DNA from: Streptomyces sp. AW19M42
GTDB taxonomy: Bacteria; Actinomycetota; Actinomycetes; Streptomycetales; Streptomycetaceae
Length of the DNA: 33,463 bases
Assembly: GCA_000470535.1 (NCBI GenBank)
Contig: CBRG010000289.1
Location: 1 to 33,463 of the forward strand
Reading direction: 5' to 3'
Part shown: piece after piece, positions 7,618 through 14,506 of the stretch
Position numbering within the stretch: the stretch's first letter is position 1
Layout of the letters: each line of letters begins with the position of its first letter
The notes under the pieces: generated by a model
What the model was told of the DNA's origin: nothing
What the model saw: only the letters and a program-made list of their open reading frames with translations
Database searches by the model: none
Position numbers and translations under genes: made by a program

Positions 7618-8009
7618 CCGTCCCCCGCTAGCCGTCTTCCGCGGTACGGATCCGCCGTCGGGCAACCGCCGGACGATGCTGTGCCGCGACGCCGTCGGGC
7701 CCCGTGGCCAAGCAGGCCCCGGGCCGGACAAGGTGCGCCCGACGGCCACCACGAAAATCGCTCCAGGGCCGTGCCTCATCCTCGCCACGACCCGGTCAGC
7801 CATGCCCTCGCGCCGGGACCGCGGCCGGTACGGCAATCCCCCGGAAGAGTGACCGGCCGCGTCGAACTGATTTCAGCGCCGACCGCCGCGCCCTGCCCGC
7901 CCAATCGGCCAGATCAGAACGTGTGTTCACAAAATGAGCCGTTACGGAGCCCGAACCGGCGCGTTATTAGAGCACCAGTGCCACTTCACCGCCCGGATGG
8001 AGCAACGCC
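7618..8009. other. Gene-free region before the peptide/ABC unit
   Basis: About 390 bases with no supported gene. A long frame runs in from 7934 into the ABC gene, but it contains consecutive TTA codons, has no ribosome binding site and matches nothing, so it is not used as a start. The promoter of the peptide/ABC unit must lie here. No convincing -35/-10 pair was found, although TTATTA near 7964 is locally AT-rich. Confidence 0.5.
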
Positions 8010-8135
8010 ATGAATCCCGCCCCCACTCCCGCGCATCAGCCTTCCGGAATCGAACGGCGCCCTGCCGCCGTGCCGGTGGCCCGCATCGACCGCACCCGCT
8101 GCTCAGCCTGTCCGGACGCGGGGTGGGTGGCATGA
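8010..8135 (+). CDS. 41-residue peptide, translationally coupled to an ABC exporter
   Basis: ATG 8010 is preceded by GGAG at 7999-8002, seven bases upstream, a good ribosome binding site. The frame ends at TGA 8133-8135, overlapping the exporter start (ATGA at 8132-8135), so the two are coupled. The N-terminal half is Pro/Ala-rich (MNPAPTPAHQPSG), the middle is basic (IERRPAAVPVARIDRTR), and the C-terminus is CSACPDAGWVA with a CxxC pair and a Trp. Third-position G+C is about 75%. I do not recognise a family. The context (small peptide directly before a peptide-type ABC exporter) suggests a secreted or ribosomally made, modified peptide precursor. No modification enzyme or peptidase gene is adjacent. 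A regulatory leader peptide for the exporter is the main alternative. Confidence 0.5.
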   Translation: MNPAPTPAHQPSGIERRPAAVPVARIDRTRCSACPDAGWVA

Positions 8136-10114
8136 GTGAGTCGACCGATGAATCGACCGGGTGCGTCCCGGGGCCGCGCCCCACCCCCTCGGCCGCGTCA
8201 ACAGGACACGCGACGGCCACCGGGGCGGAGCAGGCCTCCGCCGTCCCGGAGATGCGGTACGTGGACCTGACGGGCAGCCGTGAAGCGGCCGGGCGGTCGA
8301 TCCGGATGCGTGACATGGCCCGCCGCCTGCCCCAGCTGGCCCGGCGGTCCCTCGCCCTCGCCCGCCGCGTCGACCGACGGGCGACCATCGGCCTTCTGCT
8401 GTGCCAGACGGCGGCCGGCGTGATGCAGGCCCTGGGCCTGATCGCGATCAGCGGCACCCTCACCGCACTGCTGACCAGCGGGGACGTCTACCACCGGCTC
8501 CTTCAGGCATGGCCGTCCGTGGCCCTGCTGGCCACCGCGTCCGGAGTACGGGCCCTGCTGGGCATCATCGTCAGCTGGCTCTCCTCCCGGCTGAGCCCCC
8601 TCATGTCGCGCGAGGCCGAGCAGCTGCTGCTCACCGGCTGCGCCACGGTGGAGCTCTCCGCCTACGACGACCCCGACTTCAACCGCGACCGGGAAGCGGC
8701 CGACCGCGGAGCGCAGGTCACCGGTGACCTGATCAACGAGGGTCAGGACCTGATCGCCTCGACCGCGTCCTTCCTCGCCGGTGCCGCCGTGCTCGCCGGG
8801 GTGAACTGGATGCTCCTGCCCCTCCTGGTCGCGGCCAGCCTGCCGCAGGCCCTTGCACAGGTCAGCGCAGCCCGGGTCCGCTACCTGGCGAACCTCCGCA
8901 GCAACGGCGACAACCGCATGCTGTCGGTCCTGCGCTGGCACATCTTCACCAGGGAGGCCGCCGACCAGATCCGGGCCGGCACAATGGCCGCCTTCCTCTC
9001 CGGCCGGTACCGGCAGACAGTCGCCCGGATCAACCGCGAGGACCGCACCGCGGCCGACAAGGGCGCCCGCATGTCGCTCCTCGGCGCGCTGTGCGGCGGC
9101 CTCGGATCGGCCGTCGTGTGGGCGGCGGTGGTGTGGCTGCTGGCCACCGGCCGCATCAGCGTCGGGCATGCCGGCACGGCCGTCTTCGCTCTGCAGACGG
9201 TGGGCCAGTCGGTGCGCGGGCTCGTCGCCGTCGGAGCCAGGGCCGTGCGCACCGGCCTGTACATGGACGACTGGTCACGGTTCCTCGACCTCGCCGGCGG
9301 GTACGCCATGCGCCGCGGCGAGCACCGGCCGGAGGCGCCGAACGAGATCGAGATCAGGTCGGTCTCGCACCGATACGCCGGAAAGGACCAGGACGCGCTG
9401 TCCGATGTCTCGCTCACCCTGCGCCGCGGCGAGGTCACCGCCCTGGTCGGCTTCAACGGCTCGGGGAAGTCGACCCTGTCGAAGTTGGTCAGCGGCCTGT
9501 ACCTGCCCACGGGCGGGCAGGTGCTCTGGGACGGCGTTCCCACCGACGACGCCGACCCGCAGGCGCTGTGGCAGCAGGTGGCCCTGGTGCCACAGGACTA
9601 CGCGCACTGGCCGCTGACGGTGCGGGAGAACGTGACCCAGGGCCAGCCCACGGCCCGGGGCGATGCCGCGGTCCGCCAAGCGTGCGAGGCCGCCGACGCC
9701 GACGAGGTCGTCGACACGCTCGGCGCGGGCCTGGACACCCTCCTGGCCCGCGAGTGGCTGAACGGCGAGGAACTGAGCGGCGGCCAGTGGCAACGCATCG
9801 CCCTCGCACGGGCGTTCTACCGCGAGGCCGGGCTCCTGGTCCTCGACGAGCCGACCGCCAACCTCGACCCTCGCGCCGAGTACCGGATCTTCCAGCGGCT
9901 GCGGGACCTGGCCCGGGACCGGGTCGTACTGCTGGTGACCCACCGGATCACGAACGTGGCCGTCGCCGACCGGATCGTGGTCCTCGACGGGGGCAGGGTC
10001 GTACAGGAGGGCACATACAAAGTCCTTGCCGAACAGGACGGCCTGTTCAAGCAGTTGTTGTCCTACCAGGTCACCGCGGAGCCGAACGACGACACGTACG
10101 GGACCCGCGTATGA
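8132..10114 (+). CDS. ABC exporter (fused permease and ATPase)
   Basis: A protein of 660 residues from ATG 8132. An N-terminal hydrophilic stretch of about 60-75 residues is followed by a type IV exporter transmembrane domain with hydrophobic helices such as IGLLLCQTAAGVMQALGLIA, ALLATASGVRALLGIIVSWL, VLAGVNWMLLPLLVAASLP and GGLGSAVVWAAVVWLLATG. The nucleotide-binding domain starts near residue 410. It has Walker A GFNGSGKST, a Q-loop in VALVPQDYAHWP, signature LSGGQWQRIALARAF, Walker B LLVLDEPTANLDP and H-loop LVTHRIT, so it should hydrolyse ATP. Exporters of this type carry peptides, lipids or drugs and are common beside peptide natural-product genes. There is no C39 peptidase domain at the N-terminus. 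It is coupled to the 41-residue peptide upstream, and a GNAT remnant overlaps its stop by ATGA. Confidence 0.9.
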   Translation: MSESTDESTGCVPGPRPTPSAASTGHATATGAEQASAVPEMRYVDLTGSREAAGRSIRMRDMARRLPQLARRSLALARRVDRRATIGLLLCQTAAGVMQALGLIAISGTLTALLTSGDVYHRLLQAWPSVALLATASGVRALLGIIVSWLSSRLSPLMSREAEQLLLTGCATVELSAYDDPDFNRDREAADRGAQVTGDLINEGQDLIASTASFLAGAAVLAGVNWMLLPLLVAASLPQALAQVSAARVRYLANLRSNGDNRMLSVLRWHIFTREAADQIRAGTMAAFLSGRYRQTVARINREDRTAADKGARMSLLGALCGGLGSAVVWAAVVWLLATGRISVGHAGTAVFALQTVGQSVRGLVAVGARAVRTGLYMDDWSRFLDLAGGYAMRRGEHRPEAPNEIEIRSVSHRYAGKDQDALSDVSLTLRRGEVTALVGFNGSGKSTLSKLVSGLYLPTGGQVLWDGVPTDDADPQALWQQVALVPQDYAHWPLTVRENVTQGQPTARGDAAVRQACEAADADEVVDTLGAGLDTLLAREWLNGEELSGGQWQRIALARAFYREAGLLVLDEPTANLDPRAEYRIFQRLRDLARDRVVLLVTHRITNVAVADRIVVLDGGRVVQEGTYKVLAEQDGLFKQLLSYQVTAEPNDDTYGTRV

Positions 10115-10455
10115 GGGCTCCCGCCGTGCGGAACCGGGGCAGTGAGCCGCGCGGGACTGCGTACGGGCCGTGGCGGGATTCCCGGCGCCGCATGCTGTGC
10201 AGTACCCAGCTCGCCCACCGCCTGTTCCAGGGAGGAGACGCCCGCGCCCAGGTGGCGCCGGCACCGGGCGGGTCGAACGTCTCCTGCGCGCTCGGCCTGA
10301 TCCATCCGGTCCTCCCGGCTCCCGCCTGCCTCGACGGGTTGGCCGCGCGCGTGCACCCGGTCGCCACCCGGCCGGATTTCCGACGCCGCGGCCTCGCCAG
10401 GGAGATGCTGTCCGCCTTCCTCGACAGGGGTGGTTGCGGCTGCGGGGTCCAATGA
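10111..10455 (+). pseudogene. Truncated GNAT acetyltransferase remnant
   Basis: A frame of 114 codons starts at ATG 10111, overlapping the ABC stop. Residues from about 50 resemble a GNAT core: ALGLIHPVLPAP (central strand), then RVHPVATRPDFRRRGLAREMLSAFLD, the acetyl-CoA motif A with RRRGLA. The protein then stops (GGCGCGVQ) before motif B, so roughly the C-terminal third of a normal GNAT is missing. The first 50 residues do not look like a standard N-terminus. I read this as a decayed gene at the end of the transporter operon, although a short expressed product cannot be excluded. Confidence 0.55.
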
Positions 10456-10584
10456 GCCTTTCTCATTCCTGTGTTCGGCGACCTCTGTGGGAACAACCAG
10501 GTCCGGTTGACGACCCTCGTATGGGGACAGTCGACGGGATTAGATACTGGCCCTCAACGCAGGCACGGATGAGGAGCAGGACCA

Positions 10585-11094
10585 ATGACCAGCGACAATC
10601 GCATAGGACCGCCCAGTTTTGGTAGCGAACGCAACATGCTGCGGGCTTTCCTTGAATATCACCGCACAACCCTCGCCATGAAGTGCGAGGGGCTCACCGA
10701 CGAGGAGCTGCGGCAGCAGTCGATGCCGCCGTCCACGCTTTCGCTGCTCGGTCTGGTGCGGCACATGGCGGAGGTGGAGCGTGCTTGGTTCCGTCGAGTG
10801 TTCGAGGACAACGACGCGCCCATGGTCTGGTCCGACAAGATCGACTTTCAGGCGGCGTACGACGCGAGTGCGTCGACCAGGGACGAGGCGTTCGCGGCCT
10901 GGGATGCCGAGGTGGAGAACTCGCGCCGTGTCGAGCGGGAGGCTGAGTCGCTGGACCAGGCCGGGTACCAGCCACGATGGGGCGAGGAGGTGTCGCTGCG
11001 GATGGTGATGGTGCACGTGCTTCTGGAGTACGGCCGCCACAACGGGCATGCGGACTTTCTGCGTGAAGGTGTAGACGGAACCGTGGGCGCCTGA
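10585..11094 (+). CDS. DinB-like (DUF664) family protein
   Basis: A protein of 169 residues. The four-helix-bundle DinB/DUF664 signature is visible. Helix 1 is NMLRAFLEYHRTTLAMKCEGLTDEELRQQ. The central histidine-containing helix is SLLGLVRHMAEVERAWFRRVF. The closing helix is LRMVMVHVLLEYGRHNGHADFLRE. The three spaced histidines (RHMAEVE, VHVLLEYGRHNGHAD) are the likely metal ligands of this superfamily, which in actinobacteria includes mycothiol-dependent S-transferases. The start ATG 10585 follows AGGAGCAGG about eight bases upstream. It is a single gene; a thiol-dependent detoxification role is an inference from the family only. Confidence 0.85.
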   Translation: MTSDNRIGPPSFGSERNMLRAFLEYHRTTLAMKCEGLTDEELRQQSMPPSTLSLLGLVRHMAEVERAWFRRVFEDNDAPMVWSDKIDFQAAYDASASTRDEAFAAWDAEVENSRRVEREAESLDQAGYQPRWGEEVSLRMVMVHVLLEYGRHNGHADFLREGVDGTVGA

Positions 11095-11158
11095 GTCCGC
11101 GGAATCCATCGATCTCCACCTGCTGATCCGTTCCAGAGAATCGCCCGCAGGGTTGGGA

Positions 11159-11204
11159 CGAGGGAGTCCAACGTCAGTGTGTGAAACGGAGTTGGACTCC
11201 CTCG
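11159..11204. repeat. Perfect 14-bp inverted repeat
   Basis: CGAGGGAGTCCAAC (11159-11172) is exactly complementary to GTTGGACTCCCTCG (11191-11204), with an 18-base loop that contains the GTG start of the transposase remnant. Its right arm codes for residues ELDSLA of that remnant. It could act as a hairpin that folds the transposase start into a loop, or as a stop signal for the DinB gene ending at 11094. It has no T-tract. Confidence 0.8.
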
Positions 11205-11270
11205 CCACCGCACTCCATGTGAAGACTGACGACCTGCTGAAGGACTCACCGCACCTGACGCCCAGGCCAT
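11177..11270 (+). mobile_element. IS982-type transposase N-terminal remnant
   Basis: From GTG 11177 the translation ELDSLATALHVKTDDLL followed by KDSPHLTPRP matches, from memory, the N-terminus of Streptomyces IS982-family transposases (LDxLATALYVKTDDLLK...). The similarity ends around 11270. The continuing frame (to 11461) shows none of the later transposase domain or DDE residues. No terminal inverted repeat or target duplication was identified. This is a fossil of an insertion between the DinB gene and the DUF2255 gene. Confidence 0.6.
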
Positions 11271-11397
11271 CGACGATCGCCGTGTCCACGTTGCACGGCC
11301 GTCCCGCGGTGACCGCCGTACGCACGGGGTCCGTCCGCACTTCGAGGTTCGGCCCGTCCTGCGAGATCATGACTCTGCTCTGCCGGGCCGGGCCGGT

Positions 11398-11769
11398 TCA
11401 GGCGAGGCTGATCCTGGCAATCTGCTGCCGCGACTTCTCCAGGCTGTCGGGCGAGAAGTAGGGGCCGACGGCGTGCTTCTCCGCGTAGGCGGCCTCGATC
11501 TCGTCTTCGAGTAGTTCGTCGGTGACAGGGGTGAACGTCGCCGGGCCTTCGCAGTCTCCGGCGCGGACGTTGCCGGCACGTTCACGCATGGCGGCGGCGA
11601 ACCGGCGAGGGCTGGGATTCGCGGAGCGTACGAAAACGCTGATGTGGACGGCGACGGACCAGATCCAGATCAGGGTTGCGGGCATCGCACCGTCTTCACG
11701 GCAGGGGGCGCCATGCAGATCGTCGGTGGAGGCAACCGCCTCCAGAGCCCGGGGCGACCAGGTGGGCAT
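11398..11769 (-). CDS. DUF2255 family protein
   Basis: A protein of 123 residues starting at ATG 11769. It shows the DUF2255 pattern: WSPRALEAVASTDDLHGAPCREDG, then the TLIWIWSVAVHISVFVRSAN strands, then RRFAAAMRERAGNVRAG, and a C-terminal AYAEKHAVGPYFSPDSLEKSR. The family has a split-barrel look and is of unknown function. The frame is open further upstream, but the added residues are low-complexity and unrelated. It lies 34 bases downstream of the aldo/keto reductase on the same strand and is probably cotranscribed with it under the TetR regulator. Confidence 0.75.
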   Translation of the reverse strand: MPTWSPRALEAVASTDDLHGAPCREDGAMPATLIWIWSVAVHISVFVRSANPSPRRFAAAMRERAGNVRAGDCEGPATFTPVTDELLEDEIEAAYAEKHAVGPYFSPDSLEKSRQQIARISLA

Positions 11770-11803
11770 GGCGACAGCCCGCTCTCTGTGGAAGGGGGTG
11801 GCG

Positions 11804-12832
11804 TCAGGCGGCGCGGCGTCGCAGTGCGGGGTTGGTGACTGCCGGCGCGGGAGTCGGGTTCTTCTCCTGTGCGGCGAGATCGACTCCGGGTGCCACGATG
11901 GCATCGATGGCGTCAAGGACCTCTGCGGACAGAGTGGTGTCAGCGGCGGCCAGTTGGGAGTCCAGGTGGTCCATGGTCCTGGGGCCGATCAGGGCGGTGG
12001 TGACTGCCGGATGGGCGGTCACGAAGCCGAGCGCCATCTGGATCATGCTGATGCCGGACTCGTCGGCGAGCGCGGCCAGCTTCTCGACGGCGCCCATCTT
12101 GGCCCGGTTCTCCGGAACGGAGAGGTCGAAGCGCTGAGGCATGAATGCGGACCTGCTCGTGGTGACCTCGTGGCCCTCGCGCACAGCTCCGGTCAGCCAG
12201 CCGGACGCCAACGGGCTCCACACCAGCACGCCGAGGCCGTACCCCTCGGCCAGGGGCAGGACCTCGCTCTCCGCACCGCGCTGCAGGATCGAGTAGTTCG
12301 GCTGCTCGGTGACATAGCGACCCAGCCTGTGCTCGGCGGCAGCCCACTGGGCCTGCACGAGCCGGTACGACGGGAATGTCGAAGTGCCGAAGTAGCGGAT
12401 CTTCCCGGCGCGCTGGAAGTCGGTGAGCGCCGAGAGTGTCTCCTCATCGCCGGTCCGCGGGTCCCAGCGGTGGATCTGGTAGAGGTCGATGTGGTCGACG
12501 CCGAGCCGCCGCAGGCTGTCATCGAGGGCCTTGGTGAGCCAGCGGCGCGAGGCCCCCTGGTGGTTGCGCTCCTCGCTCATGGGCAGAGCGGCCTTCGTGG
12601 CGAGAATGACGTCATCGCGGCGCCCGGCGACCGCCTTGCCGACCATCTCCTCCGACTGCCCGCGGCTGTACATGTCGGCGGTGTCGATGAGGTTGATCCC
12701 GGCGTCCAGGGCAGCGCCGACGATCTGGTCGACATCGGACTGGGTGGTGCGGCCGATCGCGCCGAAATTCATCGCGCCCAGCGCCAGCGAACTTACCTGG
12801 ACACCGGTGCGTCCGAGTGTGCGGTACTGCAT
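11804..12832 (-). CDS. Aldo/keto reductase
   Basis: NADPH-dependent oxidoreductase of 342 residues with a TIM barrel. The catalytic tetrad is visible: Asp50 and Tyr55 in NLIDTADMYSRG, Lys80 in VILATKAAL and His121 in IDLYQIHRWDP. The later elements GVLVWSPLASGWLTG and ALIGPRTMDHL fit the YajO/Tas-like group (AKR11/12) acting on aldehydes or ketones. Start ATG 12832 is preceded by GGAGGA. It is divergent from a TetR gene across a 146-bp gap containing two palindromic sites, and a DUF2255 gene follows. The arrangement suggests an inducible detoxification unit repressed by TetR. The physiological substrate is unknown. Confidence 0.92.
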   Translation of the reverse strand: MQYRTLGRTGVQVSSLALGAMNFGAIGRTTQSDVDQIVGAALDAGINLIDTADMYSRGQSEEMVGKAVAGRRDDVILATKAALPMSEERNHQGASRRWLTKALDDSLRRLGVDHIDLYQIHRWDPRTGDEETLSALTDFQRAGKIRYFGTSTFPSYRLVQAQWAAAEHRLGRYVTEQPNYSILQRGAESEVLPLAEGYGLGVLVWSPLASGWLTGAVREGHEVTTSRSAFMPQRFDLSVPENRAKMGAVEKLAALADESGISMIQMALGFVTAHPAVTTALIGPRTMDHLDSQLAAADTTLSAEVLDAIDAIVAPGVDLAAQEKNPTPAPAVTNPALRRRAA

Positions 12833-12907
12833 TGCCGTCCTCCGAAATCAGGCCCGGCCCTTGGCCACCGGTGAGTGGCAGGAACGGGAAACATGGCAGA
12901 ATCGAAG

Positions 12908-12948
12908 CGGAACCTCGATCCGTTTCGACGATACGGAACATGGTTCCG
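12908..12948. promoter_or_regulatory. Two operator-like palindromes between aldo/keto reductase and TetR
   Basis: Site 2 (12934-12948) is a perfect inverted repeat CGGAAC-ATG-GTTCCG. Site 1 (12908-12922) is CGGAAC-CTC-GATCCG, the same pattern with one mismatch in the right arm. The centres are 26 bp apart, about two and a half helical turns. Both lie in the 146-bp gap between divergent genes, where a TetR repressor would control both promoters. The identical left halves and spacing argue against chance. Confidence 0.7.
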
Positions 12949-12978
12949 CCTTGCAAGGGAACGAGACAGGGGTCGCAC

Positions 12979-13563
12979 ATGCCGGTTGACAAGCAGGAAC
13001 AGAGATCGTCCCGCCGTCGAGTGGACGTCATACGCAATGAGCAAGCCCTGCTCGATGCGGCGGCAGCCACGTTCGCCGAGCACGGAGTGGACGCGCCTGT
13101 GCGCGCCATCGCGGCGCGGGCCGGCATGGGGATCGGCACTGTCTACCGCCACTTCCCTACGCGTGCCGACCTGGTCATCGCCGTGTATCGGCACCAGGTG
13201 GACTCGTGCGCCGAAGCCGGACCGGTTCTGCTGGCCTCCGCCGGCTCGCCCCATGCCGCCCTGAAGCAGTGGATCGACCTGTTCGTCGACTTCCTGGTCA
13301 CCAAGCACGGGCTCGCCGAGGCCCTGCAGTCCGACAGCGCGCGCTTTGAGACCCTGCACGCCTACTTCCTCGACCGCATGGTCCCCGCGTGCGCGGCGCT
13401 GCTTGAGGCAGCCGTGCGGGAAAACGAGGCTCCCGCAGACCTCACCGCACACGCACTCCTGCGCGGCATCGGCAATCTGTGCATCGGAGCCGATTCCCAG
13501 TACAACGCGCGCCGCCTCGTCGACCTGCTTGTCATGGGACTGAGGCAGCAGACCGCCACCTGA
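12979..13563 (+). CDS. TetR family transcriptional regulator
   Basis: A protein of 194 residues from ATG 12979, preceded by AGGGG. The N-terminal helix-turn-helix is canonical: ALLDAAAATFAEHGVDAPVRAIAARAGMGIGTVYRHFPTR. The rest is a helical ligand-binding domain (LKQWIDLFVDFLVTKHGLAEAL, RMVPACAALLEAAV, LLRGIGNLCIGAD) similar to the TetR_C_33-type regulators found with aldo/keto reductases. An in-frame upstream extension exists but lies over the operator region and has no binding site for ribosomes. It is divergent from the reductase gene and likely represses both. Confidence 0.92.
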   Translation: MPVDKQEQRSSRRRVDVIRNEQALLDAAAATFAEHGVDAPVRAIAARAGMGIGTVYRHFPTRADLVIAVYRHQVDSCAEAGPVLLASAGSPHAALKQWIDLFVDFLVTKHGLAEALQSDSARFETLHAYFLDRMVPACAALLEAAVRENEAPADLTAHALLRGIGNLCIGADSQYNARRLVDLLVMGLRQQTAT

Positions 13564-13640
13564 AGCGGCCAAGGGCCGCCACCGCCGGGGAGGACTCGTC
13601 GACAGGGCACCCAACATGCGACAGCCAGCCTCGTACGACC

Positions 13641-13847
13641 GAGCGCATCACGCTGGACGACGAAGGCTGGATCGCGGCCAAGATCGCCGCCGGCACCCCT
13701 GAAGTGATGGCGCGGATGACGCTCGCCACCTTCCAGGCCGCCCGCGAAGGCCGCTTCGCGGGGGTTGACCCGCTGCTTGCCGAGCTGCTCGGCCGCGAGC
13801 CCCGGACCGTCGCCGAACAGCTCGCGGCGGTCATCGACGCTGCCTGA
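13641..13847 (+). pseudogene. NmrA-like / NAD(P)-binding protein, C-terminal fragment
   Basis: The final 68 residues of the frame ending at 13847 (ERITLDDEGWIAAKIAAGTP..., ...TFQAAREGRFAGVDPLLAELLGREP followed by RTVAEQLAAVI) look like the C-terminal tail of NmrA-type NAD(P)H-binding oxidoreductases, including the LLGREP...V motif. The Rossmann N-terminal part with its GxxGxxG loop is absent, and upstream sequence in this frame is the TetR gene's shadow. It is a truncated, non-functional remnant lying just after TetR. A full-length relative may have been the regulator's ancestral target. Confidence 0.6.
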
Positions 13848-14492
13848 CCCCGGCAGCGCACTCCTCGTCGCCGCGCCCGAGGACGATCTCCCCGGCGTGG
13901 CGGCAGCAGCGGCCCACACGGCCTGACCTCTCGGTGCGCGGCCACCGCTGATCCGCCCGGCCGCCCACCCGTGAGCCCGTGCTCTCCGCCCTGCACGACA
14001 CGGTCCGCCAGCTGCGACGCCGTCTCCCGGAGAAGCCGCATATCCGGGCTCCGTACTTCCACGCGGGGGCGTAGCCACCGGTCCGTCACGAGAGCCCCAT
14101 GCCGCAGGCCGCGCATCTACGCATGTGCACGTCTACCCATGTGCGCGTCCACGCATCCATCACACCAAACTTCCTGCTATCAGCTCGTCACTCCATGTGC
14201 TGGAACGGGAAAGCCCAGGGCGGCACCGCACATGGCCGCACCGCGCCTCCAGATGGTGCGTACGGAGCCGGAGGCCTGGCCCGTGCTCCGGCTACGGCCG
14301 GGCGCGGGCCCTGCTCCTCTGCCCTGAGCGGATTCCCCCACCACCACGCTCCGCTGATGCCGGAATTCACCGCCCCGGGGCCGCTTCTACTCGCGGGTCT
14401 CTCATATCACCGCGTGTGGGACCGGGCCCGGAAGCCTCCGACCTGGACCTTCTGGAGTCGGTGCACGCTCACGAGCCGCTGAAGAAGGCAGG
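13848..14492. other. Decayed non-coding region upstream of purB
   Basis: About 650 bases without a supported gene. A 33-residue frame ending at TAG 14072-14074 (PVLSALHDTVRQLRRRLPEK then PHIRAPYFHAGA) has protein-like helix character and may be the tail of a lost gene, but I cannot name it. A short tandem repeat lies at 14119-14158. The rest has uneven base composition (CAT-rich, lower G+C near 14120-14200) compared with neighbouring genes, as in degraded or inserted DNA. Confidence 0.5.
14119..14158. repeat. 16-bp tandem repeat, 2.5 copies
   Basis: Units at 14119-14134 (ACGCATGTGCACGTCT), 14135-14150 (ACCCATGTGCGCGTCC) and a partial third at 14151-14158 (ACGCATCC). The first two differ at three positions. 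It lies in non-coding sequence and no function is evident. Confidence 0.65.
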
Positions 14493-14498
14493 TAAGCT
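14493..14498 (+). promoter_or_regulatory. -10 element of purB (leaderless transcript)
   Basis: TAAGCT matches the Streptomyces -10 consensus TANNNT and ends eight bases before the purB GTG. The transcript would start at or within two bases of the start codon. No Shine-Dalgarno lies at a usable distance, which supports a leaderless mRNA. The -35 is not clear. Confidence 0.4.
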
Positions 14499-14506
14499 CA
14501 CGACAC

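Noticed and set aside
7934..8131. A longer N-terminus for the ABC exporter starting at ATG 7934
   Set aside because: The extension has two adjacent TTA codons, no ribosome binding site and no similarity, and it overlaps the 41-residue peptide that has its own good ribosome binding site.
10507..10546. A TTGACG / TAGATA pair as the DinB gene promoter
   Set aside because: The spacer is 28 bases, far too long, and no better partner was found for either element.
13973..14074. A small gene ending in a PHIRAPYFHAGA tail
   Set aside because: It has no start codon with a ribosome binding site and no recognisable family; kept only as a possible remnant in the intergenic entry.
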